Of a stretch of 64,000 bases of DNA, positions 27,637-37,824 are shown one piece after another. The notes beneath the pieces are model-generated. The model searched no databases. It saw nothing but the letters and a program-made list of their open reading frames with translations, and was not told where the DNA came from. A program made the position numbers and the translations under genes. Position 1 is the stretch's first letter. Each line of letters starts with the position of its first letter. The DNA is from Bacteroidota bacterium (lineage in GTDB: Bacteria; Bacteroidota; Bacteroidia; Chitinophagales; Chitinophagaceae): the NCBI GenBank assembly GCA_016712665.1, contig JADJQP010000004.1:62001-126000 (forward strand), in the 5' to 3' direction.

Positions 27637-30600
27637 TTAGAAAATGGCTCTAACGGTGGCCTTTCCTGTATGAACTGTGGGGCTAGTGGCCGGTTTACGT
27701 CCTTCATATTGCAAACTCATTTCAATATTTTTTGAAACACGTTTATCAAAATTGATCTGCCATAAATAGTTTTTGCCATTTTGAAGTCCATCAAGCATGG
27801 TATAACCCAAACTTGTATTGCTGATTCCGTTATACGAAATATCGGTGTATGTGCCCCTCATGTTAATAGAACCCGTGCTTATAATATTATATCGAATTTC
27901 GAAATTAATAGTATTTGCAGTAGCCACTTCGCCTCCATATTTCGGATGATTCTTTCGAATATCATACTTGTATCCGGATTGGATTCTGACCTGATTTTGA
28001 TGGAATACCCAAGTAATATTGGGTTCCAACACTTGATTGGAAATCAAAAAATTTCGATTCTCTAAAAACATCGATGAGTAGGACCTATCAGCATCGCGAA
28101 GGGTAAGCCCCAATGTAAATTGACGACTTATATTGACCCTCGATCGTAATAAATGTTCATTATTTCTTCTAGCATCCACACCGTAGGTCATCAAGGTTTT
28201 GGCGGCTGTAAATGTGTTGACATAATCTAAACCCCAATTATTATTAAACCGATTTAGAAATATAGAATTAATAATGGAAGTGTTTTGATTCAACAACAAG
28301 GTATCGTCATTGCTTCTAATAAACGGATTATATTGTGCAATTCCCTGTTGACCAATAAATCGATTATTTAGCTGAACCGCTGATTGAAAATAAAAGAGAG
28401 AGATTAGTTTTTTCAGTCCTTTGACATTTGATTGATTTAGCAAGACCTTTGGGTTAACTGAAATGGCCTGATTATAAACGGAGTACTTGGCTTTTACATA
28501 TTGATTGGTGGGCGTAAAAATACGGACGTACAACTTTTCATCATTAAAAATTGCCAATTCAAATTCATTAAGTTGTTCAACAGAATCTTTATTGTAATCG
28601 CGCCACACATACTGGCCCTGACCTGCTACTACCTTTACATAGGTAAACTCCCGTTTAAGTTCTTGACCGGAACCCAATTCATACAATACATTTCCGCTTA
28701 TTAGTCCTTTGAGTGCTGAAAAATTATATTCTAATCGGCCCAACAAACTTTCGTCAGGGGTTAAGGCAGTAAGGGTAGAGTCGGTGATTTTTAGAATTCG
28801 GTACGCACCGGTAATTTTAATTTCCTGATTTTTTATGGAAGTAATATTGGTGTTCAACGCAAACGTATGTCCTAGGGTGCTTTGTCTAAACGCATTGTCC
28901 TTAGCCGCCCGGTCATGCCGAATGGTATACTCTGCATTAAAAGAATTAGGAGCCGAAAGACTGTTTTTTATATAAAAAGTAAGCGCATCAAATGAAAATG
29001 CCGATTTCAATAAGGTATCTGCAACGGTACTTTTGAGGGCATTATGTTCTACCAAATACCGCGAACCCACAGCTAGATTTTGAAACTTTGAAAATTGCTT
29101 TTCCAATTCAAAATAGGGTCTAAAAAAATTTCCCTTACTTAGGAGACCTTCTTGTTGAATCAAATCGCCCCTTTCTAAAACACGGTATCCTCTTTTACTA
29201 TAGGCCAGGCTCAGTAAATGTTGAAAGCCCTTAAAGGAATTTCCTCGAAGATAGGTTCCTAATTGATAACCGAGTTTCCCTTGACTCTTTTCAGCAGATA
29301 AAGCCTGCTTCTCTAATGAAAAGGAAACCGTGCCCAGATGTTCATTTTGGGGCTTCTCAGTAGGGCTCACATTCCAATCGCGTGTAAATTCTACATTTCG
29401 AAATCGCTCTAAAGGTCTAAACCGATCTTGCACAAATTCATAATTCAACTTACTATTTAATACCAAACCCTTTGCCTTCGAAAGATTCCTTCGTTCATCA
29501 TAGATCAATTTGGTGGCAACCCCTTTATGGGTTTCATTATTTATTTTTGAAAATGTGTTGGGATCATAATCACTGATTCCGGTTTCAAAAATCAGATTCT
29601 TATTGCTGTCAATTTGATATTGCAAGCCCGCCGTAAGCAATTGCTGCTTCTTGGGAGTAACCAACACAATTACCGGTTCGTAATCACCTTGTCTGACCCC
29701 ATTAATTGGTGCCTTCCACGCATATACCCTACCATTGGCGCTATTGATCGACTGGGTATAGTTGCCATTGCCTGCGCCCACAGACGAAAAACTCAAATAG
29801 TATTTCGCGCTGTCTTTATTACTCGAATAAATATATACATCCTGATACAAGACCCCGTTCACCAGGGTATCTATTTTTTTATACAAAATTTTGCCACTGC
29901 TAAAAGTATCCTGAAAGCTTACGCTAGGGTAAAATGCATTTTGGATGCTATCACCAATTGTTCCTAAAAATCTCTTTTGCGTAGAATCTAAGGACTGCTG
30001 TATACTTTGATTCTTTGCGTCTTGATTGGAAAAAACATTCAGTCGAATTTTTAATTTTTCATTGACCTGCCATTCGTCGTTCACATAAATCAGCGAGTTG
30101 AGATAATTTCGATCAGCAAATTCAAACTCCACCACCATCCTAAGATCTTTGGTAATCAGACGTCGTGGCATAAAAACAATTTCCGCGGCATTGTAATCAA
30201 TTACATAATCTAAATCTTCTCCCCTACTCATTAAAACACCGTCGATATAAACGCGTTCGGTACCTGCCAATACAATGAAAAATTGTTCTCCATTCGGTCC
30301 GGTCAATTTATAAGGTCCTTGATTACCCTCTAGCGCTGTGAGAATATTTCGCACAAATTTTCCCTTGGCTAAGGAAGCGCCGACGGCCACTCTATTTTCA
30401 CCCTTTTTGGAGGTTTTAAAAGAGTTCGCTACAAAGATTCCTTGTACCCGTTTGTAAAAATTCATAAAATAGCCATTTGGCTTTTTGATATCATAGTCGC
30501 CTGCTATCAACGTGGTGTTCTTTCTTCGCAACTGAATAAACATTTTATCAAATTCCTGTATCTGCTGCGTATTGCCCTGAGGCTGAAAAGGAATATTATT

Positions 30601-31132
30601 ATCCGTAATGGCACCGGTCAACTGAATACTATCACCCAGGTCGCCATCAAATTGTAAATTAAACTGCGAGTTTAAAACCACATCCTGACTATTGCCAAAT
30701 GACAAGGCCCTACCAAAACTCCCTGCATAATCCACATTGCCAAAGTCGATAAAGGTCTTATTATTGCCTGCCTCAATGGCATCATAGTAATAGGGCGTGA
30801 TGGCAAAATTGGTTTCTATTTTTTTGACATCTTTATGAAAATACTTTTGATAGAAATTAATAGAAAATACCCGATAGGTAATGGTAATTGAATCGAGAAG
30901 CGGTTTTGCTTCCATATCAGCATACTTCGCAGATAGTCGACAGAATAACTGCCAGCATCTACTTGATCGATGCTTAGGCTTTCGGGAATCATACTGAGTG
31001 AATCGACGAGTATCGAATCTCCGCTTACTTTTATTGTTTGTGATCGTACATTGCTAAGTACGGAGTTTGCGCTTTGCTTTCGAGCAAAACACCCATCCAC
31101 AAAATAATAAAAATGGAAATTTTGGTTTTCAA
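27637..31132 (-). CDS. Large outer-membrane beta-barrel protein of unknown function (two frameshifts)
   Basis: The main frame (27637-30915) encodes about 1,090 residues. The N-terminus continues in a second frame upstream (to 31066) and a third that holds the signal peptide, starting at TTG 31132 and ending ESKAQ. Adding one base at about 30908 and one at the TTT 31066-31068 gives 1,165 residues. The N-terminal third has a plug-like segment with GPYKLTGPNGEQFFIVLAGTERVYIDG followed by DYVIDYNAAEIVFMPRRLI. The remainder is alternating beta-strand sequence ending in a C-terminal Phe (ATVRAIF), as in outer-membrane barrels. I do not recognise a named family and see no TonB box, so transporter function is not claimed. 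Confidence 0.7.
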
Positions 31133-31233
31133 ACTATGGCCTTAACGTAAATAACGTATAAAAGTAAGGATATTGTATAGGATAGCTTACAAAATGAGTG
31201 GGGTTTATTTTTTTGAGGAATACAATTCACAGA

Positions 31234-31335
31234 TTATGAAAAATCTATAACATAATAAATGATGTAATGAATGATTAGAAACAATGCTATAAAAGCAAGC
31301 AGGATATAAATAAGGGTTTTATTCTCCTTGAGCAT
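31234..31335 (-). CDS. Small hydrophobic membrane protein (33 residues)
   Basis: The frame starts MLKENKTLIYILLAF and ends YVIDFS before TAA. It is a short charged N-terminus followed by about 22 hydrophobic residues, the usual form of a single-span small membrane protein. Upstream bases on the minus strand read GAGAG just before the ATG, a possible weak ribosome site. It sits alone in a 350-base gap, divergent from the SBBP-repeat gene. There is no homologue that I recognise, and at this length a chance frame is possible. Confidence 0.4.
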   Translation of the reverse strand: MLKENKTLIYILLAFIALFLIIHYIIYYVIDFS

Positions 31336-31436
31336 CTCTCAAAATTATTTTTAATTCCTTTGAAATTCAATAGTGAGTTTGGAATATGACAAATAAATGA
31401 CACTTAAGAAAAAAAAATGGAATATCAGCGCTTTAG

Positions 31437-31444
31437 TATCTTTG
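31437..31444 (+). promoter_or_regulatory. -7 element of the SBBP-repeat gene
   Basis: TATCTTTG, 36 bases before the ATG at 31481. No -33 TTG lies at the usual distance. Confidence 0.5.
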
Positions 31445-31480
31445 TGAAGAAAGTTATTTAATATAACAACGCCAATAATA

Positions 31481-34000
31481 ATGAGAAAAGCAATTTTCAT
31501 ATTTTATTTATTTTATTTTTTAGTATTAAATACTGAAGGGCAAAGTTTTGAATGGGTAAAATCAACAGGGGCCATCGTTCAAAAAGCAGTAGCAGTTGAT
31601 AAATTTGGAAATGTGTACACTACGGGCAGTTTCCTTGGAACTAAAGACTTTGATCCTGGACCGAGTGTATTTAATTTAATATCCACGGGAAATTCTGATA
31701 TTTTTGTATGTAAACTTGACGTAAATGGTAACTTTATTTGGGCGAAACAAATTGGGGGAAGTGGAAATGATAATGGCAATTCAATAGTCACCGACACCCT
31801 TGGCGACATATACTTATGTGGTGAATTTACGTCCGTGGCAGATTTTGACCCTGGTCCAAATTCAGACACATTATATTCAGCGGGTGGCCAAGATATTTTT
31901 TTTCTAAAATTAGATTCGAGCGGGAATAAAATATGGGCTCAAAATATCGGTGGGCCATATAACGACTTGGCAAAATCTATCAAAATAGATCCTCTCGGAA
32001 ATATTGTTTCCGTGGGTTCATTTAGAGATACCGTAGATTTCGACTTTGGAGTTGGTGTGTACGAATTAACAACTTGGTTTTATGGCGGATGTCAACAATT
32101 GATTTTCGGCGAAAATTCAGCCTTTGTATGCAAAATGAGTCCAAATGGCAATTTATTATGGGCCAAGAATCCAAGTGTATTCTGTGGTAGCTCACCTAGC
32201 ATTGCTAATTCAATTGCCATTGATTCACTTGGTAACATCCATGCTATTGGCAATTTTCAATGGAATTTCTATTTTCTTAATGGTATAGGGGGTACTCCAT
32301 TGGGGAGTTTAGGTGGTTGGGATATTTTTATTTGGAAATTGGATGCAAATGGACAAGGAGTCTGGGCACGCACTTTTGGAAGTGCATCGCCGCCAATAAT
32401 GGGTCCAGAAGATTCGGGTGATGGAATTGCAGTAGATAAATATGGTAATATATATACAACAGGACGGTTTCAGGATAGTGCAGATTTTAATCCGGGGCCT
32501 GGTTATTTTTATTTATATGGCTTTCAAACCTTTATTAGTAAATTAGATTATAACGGAAATTTTGTTTGGGCCACTTCGTTAGGAGGAAAGAGCTACTATA
32601 CAAATTCAATCGCAATAGATAAAAATTCAAATGTGGTTACTGTAGCTAGTTTTAAAGGCACTCATGATTTTGATCCCGGACCAAATACTTATTTGGTAAG
32701 TTCCAATGGTGATGATGATATATTTATTAGCAAGTTAGATTCTAATGGAAATTTTGTTTCCATTAAAGCTATTAATGGTTCTGCAACTGAGGTTTCAAGC
32801 AATATAGTATTGACGGATTCCGGGGATCTTCATATTGTTGGATACTGCAGTTGGGGTGTGATTCCAATTGTGGATTTTGATCCTACTATTGGTGTTTATA
32901 ACTTGACAGATCCGCAAAATTTTGTTCTTAAATTAGGTCATTGTGTCATTGCAGATACTACTCTTATTCAAACAGCCTGCAATTCCTTTGTTTTGAATGG
33001 CCAAACATACGATTCCTCTGATACCTATCATCAGGTTATGCCACTTGCAAATGGCTGTGATAGTGTCATTACCTTAAATTTAATTATTAATGACTCTTCT
33101 TCTTCAACCATCAATCAAACAGCCTGTAATTCATATATATTAAACGGCCAAACTTACGATTCATCAGGTACTTTTTTTCAAACTATTCCAAATGCCAATG
33201 GCTGTGATAGTGTCATCACTTTAAACTTAGTCATTTATGATTCCTCCTCCTCGACCATTAATCAAACAGCCTGCAATACCTTTATACTAAACGGTCAAAC
33301 GTACGATTCATCAGGTACTTATATTCAAACAATGCCAAACGCAAACGGCTGCGATAGTGTCCTTACTTTAAACTTAGTCATTTATGATTCCTCTTCGTCT
33401 ATCATTAATCAAACAGCCTGCAATGCGTATACATTTAACGGTCAAATCTACGATTCATCCGGTACTTATTTTCAAACGATACCAAATGCCAATGGCTGTG
33501 ATAGTGTCATTACCTTAAACTTAGTTATTAACGTAAACTCAGGTATTTTACCTTCAGGTGCGTTACTTACCGCAATGCCGCCTGCAGCTGCTTACCAGTG
33601 GTTAACTTGTAATCCCTTTAGCCTAATTTTTAATCAGACCGGTCAAACTTACTATGCAACTGTAAATGGCGATTATGCTGTTGAGGTCTCTATTAATGGA
33701 TGTAAGGATACTACAAATTGTGTTACCGTGGCTGGTGTGGGATATGAGGAAATTTTCAATACTAATAATATCATCTCATTGTATCCAAATCCTTCAAAGG
33801 GTACATTTGTCCTTGATCTTAATGGAAATGATTTTGAAACTTTTCAGGTTTATAGTATCTATGGTGAAAAAATATATGAGTGCCCTTTGCGAATTAATAA
33901 AACCGAAATACAACTACAGGTAAATAACGGAATCTATTTTTATCAATTATTGCATCATAATGGAAAAGCAACAAATGGTAAATTATTAATACACAATTAG
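31481..34000 (+). CDS. Secreted SBBP-type propeller protein with T9SS sorting domain
   Basis: An 839-residue protein with a signal peptide (about residues 1-20). Residues about 20-490 form propeller-like repeats of the pattern DxxGNVYTTGxFxGTxDFDPG...DIFVCKLDxNGNFIWAK, resembling SBBP (seven-bladed propeller) repeats. Four units of 49 residues follow (about 495-690), each reading roughly QTACNSFxLNGQTYDSSGTYxQTxPNANGCDSVITLNLVI. This is a Cys-containing repeat frequent in Bacteroidota surface proteins. The C-terminal sorting domain begins ISLYPNPSKGTFVL and ends ATNGKLLIHN. It is likely a surface adhesin or structural protein; no enzymatic motif is seen. Confidence 0.85.
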   Translation: MRKAIFIFYLFYFLVLNTEGQSFEWVKSTGAIVQKAVAVDKFGNVYTTGSFLGTKDFDPGPSVFNLISTGNSDIFVCKLDVNGNFIWAKQIGGSGNDNGNSIVTDTLGDIYLCGEFTSVADFDPGPNSDTLYSAGGQDIFFLKLDSSGNKIWAQNIGGPYNDLAKSIKIDPLGNIVSVGSFRDTVDFDFGVGVYELTTWFYGGCQQLIFGENSAFVCKMSPNGNLLWAKNPSVFCGSSPSIANSIAIDSLGNIHAIGNFQWNFYFLNGIGGTPLGSLGGWDIFIWKLDANGQGVWARTFGSASPPIMGPEDSGDGIAVDKYGNIYTTGRFQDSADFNPGPGYFYLYGFQTFISKLDYNGNFVWATSLGGKSYYTNSIAIDKNSNVVTVASFKGTHDFDPGPNTYLVSSNGDDDIFISKLDSNGNFVSIKAINGSATEVSSNIVLTDSGDLHIVGYCSWGVIPIVDFDPTIGVYNLTDPQNFVLKLGHCVIADTTLIQTACNSFVLNGQTYDSSDTYHQVMPLANGCDSVITLNLIINDSSSSTINQTACNSYILNGQTYDSSGTFFQTIPNANGCDSVITLNLVIYDSSSSTINQTACNTFILNGQTYDSSGTYIQTMPNANGCDSVLTLNLVIYDSSSSIINQTACNAYTFNGQIYDSSGTYFQTIPNANGCDSVITLNLVINVNSGILPSGALLTAMPPAAAYQWLTCNPFSLIFNQTGQTYYATVNGDYAVEVSINGCKDTTNCVTVAGVGYEEIFNTNNIISLYPNPSKGTFVLDLNGNDFETFQVYSIYGEKIYECPLRINKTEIQLQVNNGIYFYQLLHHNGKATNGKLLIHN
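32966..33530 (+). repeat. Four 147-bp tandem repeats within the SBBP-repeat gene
   Basis: CAAACAGCCTGCAAT-like segments recur about every 147 bases (49 codons) near 32969, 33117, 33264 and 33411. Copies two to four are most alike at the DNA level, suggesting recent duplication. Confidence 0.75.
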
Positions 34001-34140
34001 TTCTGCCCATTTCAAACAATATTAATTCTTCATTTAATGTTTCAAAGATTTTGAGTTAAATACCCCATACCGACTCATTTATTACCATTATCTCTATTTC
34101 TTCAACAATATAAAATTATTTTCTTTTCTTTAAGGCACAA

Positions 34141-35154
34141 ATGTCTAGTTCAGGTAATATTATTTTTCACATCATTGGATGCCTGCTCTTCTTATCCTTT
34201 CCGATATTACTATCGCCACACCCGTCTTTCTCGTTCGAGATGTTGAGTAACCATTTTACCCAACGCGATTTGATTACCTACTTTTTAGGTTTGTGTTTCT
34301 TTTATTGCAGTTATTATTTTTTGATCCCTCGTTTCTATTTCGAAAAGAATTATGTGGTGTATGTTATTGGTATTGCAGCATTTCTGGTTATGCTGATTTT
34401 TCTTCCCAGGTTATTGGTCCAAATAGACCTGAATGAATACTATCAATTTACAAAAAAAGCACCGCCCAAATCGTTTCTATTCGAAATCAAACATCATGTA
34501 CTGCTATTTTTTGGAATTTTGTTTGCTTCTCTGGCTCTCAAAATAAACGACAGATGGAAAAAATCAAGTAGCGAAAAATTAATTTCTGAGTTATCGTATT
34601 TAAAAGCGCAAATCAATCCCCACTTTCTTTTCAATACCCTTAATAGTATTTACTCCTTGGCAATAGAAAAATCGGAACATACGGCTACCGCTATCGTTAC
34701 CTTATCAGGAATGATGCGCTATACCATCAGCGAAACCGTCGAAAAATTTGTTTCGCTCGAAAAGGAAATGAATTATATCAATAGTTACATCGAGTTGCAA
34801 AAACTACGACTCGGCGATACAGCCATTGTGAACTATATTGTAGACGGCGATATCAGCGATAAAACTATTGCCCCCTTAGTACTCATCCCCTTTATTGAAA
34901 ACGCTTTTAAACATGGCGTAAACCCCGAAGAAACCTCGCAAATTGATATTCAAATCAGCGTCTCAGATACCTACTTGTATTTGCATGTGTTCAACTTAAA
35001 AGTACCACATAATGTACAAACCCAACTACGAACGGGTTACGGACTTGAAAATGGCAGATCACAACTAAAAATTTTATACCCCAATAAGCACACTATTAAA
35101 ATTGAAAATAAAAATCTTAGTTTTACAGTATCCATAAAAATTAATTTATCATGA
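34141..35154 (+). CDS. LytS/YehU-type sensor histidine kinase
   Basis: A 337-residue membrane kinase. Four hydrophobic segments occupy about residues 5-135. The His_kinase domain has LKAQINPHFLFNTLNSIYS, in which the His is the phospho-acceptor (about residue 161). The ATPase part has the N-box LIPFIENAFKHGV and the G-box GYGLENGRSQLKILYP. This family has no separate HAMP or PAS domain, and senses through its membrane part. Its TGA overlaps the ATG of the LytTR regulator (ATGA at 35151-35154), so the pair is translationally coupled. The signal is unknown. Confidence 0.92.
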   Translation: MSSSGNIIFHIIGCLLFLSFPILLSPHPSFSFEMLSNHFTQRDLITYFLGLCFFYCSYYFLIPRFYFEKNYVVYVIGIAAFLVMLIFLPRLLVQIDLNEYYQFTKKAPPKSFLFEIKHHVLLFFGILFASLALKINDRWKKSSSEKLISELSYLKAQINPHFLFNTLNSIYSLAIEKSEHTATAIVTLSGMMRYTISETVEKFVSLEKEMNYINSYIELQKLRLGDTAIVNYIVDGDISDKTIAPLVLIPFIENAFKHGVNPEETSQIDIQISVSDTYLYLHVFNLKVPHNVQTQLRTGYGLENGRSQLKILYPNKHTIKIENKNLSFTVSIKINLS

Positions 35155-35858
35155 TAAAAGCAATCGCTATTGATGACGAACCACCTGCACTAAAAATTAT
35201 TGAAACCTTTTGTGCGCAAAATGAAAATATTCAGCTTGAGAAGACTTTTTCGAAGCCAAACGATGCATTAAAGTATATCAATAATTATCCGGTTGATTTA
35301 ATATTCCTTGACATACAAATGCCTTCCATTTCCGGCATCGATTTTTATAAAAGTCTAGAAACCGAGGCCATGGTTATTTTTACAACAGCTTATGGTGAAT
35401 ATGCTGTAGAAGGCTTTAACCTCAATGCGGTCGACTTTTTACTAAAGCCATTCACCCAAGAGCGTTTTAATCAGGCCATTGCCAAGGCAACTGAATATCA
35501 TAATCATATCACCAATGACGATAAGAGCCGGCAGCCGTTTTTATTTATTAGGGCCGACTACAGTTTAATAAAAATAAATATCAACGAAATCATTTATTTG
35601 GAAGGGCTAAACGATTATGTAAAATTTCATCTAGAAAATCAAAAACCGATTATTGCCCGTATGACGTTGAAAATGCTCATTGACAGGCTTCCTTCATCGG
35701 AATTTATTCGTGCGCACCGGTCCTATATTGTACCCATCAAAAAAATCAATTATATCCGGAATCGCATTATTCATATTGAAGAAAATGACAAGGACATCGA
35801 AATCCCCATCGGCAAAAGTTATGAGGATGAGGTATTAGCGGTTTGTAAACCAAATTAG
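35151..35858 (+). CDS. LytTR-type response regulator
   Basis: A 235-residue protein. The receiver domain has acidic AIDDEPPA, phospho-acceptor Asp in LIFLDIQMPSISG (about residue 54), and the conserved Lys in DFLLKPFTQ. The C-terminal LytTR DNA-binding domain covers about residues 135-230, with KININEIIYLEGLNDYVKFHL and FIRAHRSYIVPIKKINYI. It pairs with the overlapping sensor kinase. Its target is unknown, but the next genes downstream on the same strand, a run of three secreted proteins from 36128, are natural candidates. Confidence 0.93.
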   Translation: MIKAIAIDDEPPALKIIETFCAQNENIQLEKTFSKPNDALKYINNYPVDLIFLDIQMPSISGIDFYKSLETEAMVIFTTAYGEYAVEGFNLNAVDFLLKPFTQERFNQAIAKATEYHNHITNDDKSRQPFLFIRADYSLIKININEIIYLEGLNDYVKFHLENQKPIIARMTLKMLIDRLPSSEFIRAHRSYIVPIKKINYIRNRIIHIEENDKDIEIPIGKSYEDEVLAVCKPN

Positions 35859-36127
35859 ACAGACAGCATAGCTTTTTCATATCTTTACCAAGTGTTTGGT
35901 ATTGCTTCAAGTTGGCAATTCATTTTAAAACGATTGTGTAAAAATCAGGTAGAATTCTCATTAAATACAGTCAAAAAAAGGACTTTGGTCCCAAAAACTC
36001 CTTTCTAAAAGAAAGTAGCGACAGCCATCGAAGGAAAGGTGAGAATTTATCGTCGAATTCAACGGAATAACCTAAAAATAATTATTTAATAATCACATTC
36101 GTTTAACTTTACCAAAAATATATTTTA

Positions 36128-37816
36128 ATGAACTACAAACTTAAACTCATTTTTTCTTTCATTTTAAGTGCAAATTTCGCTGCCTTCGCACAGCAATATA
36201 ATGGCTGGACTCTTACTAGTGTGATGGGTAGTAGCACCGCCACCCTAATTGATACCAATCAGGCCACCGTAAAAACCTGGTCGGGATTGACAGGAGCATC
36301 CGGATATTCGTCCTACTTAATGCCAGGTGGCATTCTAGTACGAGGAGCCAAGGGAGCTCCTTTGCCTGCCGGCGCGCCCGGAGGACCTACCCATGGACAA
36401 TTGCAGAAACACGACTATTCAGGTACTTTGATTTGGAACTACAAAGCAGCCGGAGCAGATTATATTGCACATCATGATATTTGCCCGATGCCCAATGGCA
36501 ATGTATTGGCAATTGTATATCACAAAGTGCCTGCTGCGCAAGTAACGGCGGCCGGTGGAAATAATGCTATAGATATGTGGCCCGACAAAATCATTGAAGT
36601 GCAACCGGGTGCCAATGTTATAGACGGGACTATCGTTTGGGAATGGAGAATTTGGGACCATATTATGCAAAACGTGGATGCGGCCAAACCAAACTATTAT
36701 GCCAATGTAATCGATCATCCGGAATTACTAAACATCAATTACAAACAAGCCAAGGATTGGATTCATATGAATGGTGTCGACTATAATCCTATTTTAGATC
36801 AAATAGTGGTAAGTTCACACAATTTAAATGAATGGTATGTTATCGATCACAGTACCACTACGGCGGAAGCTGCTTCGCACAGTGGTGGCAACTCCGGAAA
36901 GGGTGGCGACTTTTTATACCGTTGGGGCAACCCTGCTGCCTATGGAGCCGCCGGTACTGCCATTTTAAATGTTACCCATGATGCACATTGGATACCTGAG
37001 GGTTGTCCGAATGCAGGTCGATTGGTAGGATTTAATAACAAAGGGCAGGCACCATCTACTTCAACAGTAGATCAAATTATTCCGCCTATTAATGGTTATA
37101 ACTACAATTATACAGCAGGACAAGCATATTCGCCTGCCACCTATGATAGCCGACATGTCACCAATTTGTATAGTTCCAATATGGGCAATTCACAACAATT
37201 GCCGAATGGAAATCAATTGGTTTGCGTAGCTACAACGGGCAAAGTATATGAAATTGATGCCAATGGTAATCAATTGTGGATTAAAACCTTTCAGGGGTCC
37301 GTGCCACAGGCCTTTAAGTACGATAGTTGCTATATCTTTAATGCAGCACCCGCTATTCCAACTGTAACCGGCAATGCTACAACCCTTACCGCCAGCACTG
37401 CTGCTACCTATCAATGGTATCTGAACGGAGTGCTGATACCGGGCGCCACCTCAATGACTTATAACCCAACCGTATCTGGAATTTATGTAGTACGCATTAC
37501 CGATGCAAAAGGATGTATCTACCAATACTCAGCAGGTTATAAATTCACCAAATGGGCTGCAGGAATTGCTACCGTCAATTTAAGCGAAAACGTAACCGTG
37601 TATCCTAATCCTGCCTATGATATATTGAAAATCGAAGATAATAATCAATTAGGTAATCAATTTACAACCCAAATCACTGATTACATGGGTAATATTGTTT
37701 ACAAATCAGCCAACACAAAAGAAATGGATGTTCGTTCCTTGTCCAATGGTCTTTACCTAGTTCAAATTTTTTCGAAAAATGGGAATGTTACCAAAAAAAT
37801 CAGCATCGTAAAATAA
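36128..37816 (+). CDS. Secreted arylsulfotransferase (ASST-like) with T9SS sorting domain
   Basis: A 562-residue protein with a signal peptide ending NFAAFAQ (about residue 22). The body matches arylsulfate sulfotransferase propellers: DYIAHHDICPMPNGNVLAIV, DWIHMNGVDYNPILDQIVVSSHNLNEWYVIDH and THDAHWIPEG carry the conserved histidines used for the covalent sulfo-enzyme. The family transfers sulfate between phenolic esters without PAPS. A short Ig-like module (TYQWYLNGVLIPGATS) and a sorting domain beginning VTVYPNPAYDILK follow. It is 8 bases upstream of the next secreted gene. Activity in this branch is unproven. Confidence 0.82.
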   Translation: MNYKLKLIFSFILSANFAAFAQQYNGWTLTSVMGSSTATLIDTNQATVKTWSGLTGASGYSSYLMPGGILVRGAKGAPLPAGAPGGPTHGQLQKHDYSGTLIWNYKAAGADYIAHHDICPMPNGNVLAIVYHKVPAAQVTAAGGNNAIDMWPDKIIEVQPGANVIDGTIVWEWRIWDHIMQNVDAAKPNYYANVIDHPELLNINYKQAKDWIHMNGVDYNPILDQIVVSSHNLNEWYVIDHSTTTAEAASHSGGNSGKGGDFLYRWGNPAAYGAAGTAILNVTHDAHWIPEGCPNAGRLVGFNNKGQAPSTSTVDQIIPPINGYNYNYTAGQAYSPATYDSRHVTNLYSSNMGNSQQLPNGNQLVCVATTGKVYEIDANGNQLWIKTFQGSVPQAFKYDSCYIFNAAPAIPTVTGNATTLTASTAATYQWYLNGVLIPGATSMTYNPTVSGIYVVRITDAKGCIYQYSAGYKFTKWAAGIATVNLSENVTVYPNPAYDILKIEDNNQLGNQFTTQITDYMGNIVYKSANTKEMDVRSLSNGLYLVQIFSKNGNVTKKISIVK

Positions 37817-37824
37817 TTATTTAT

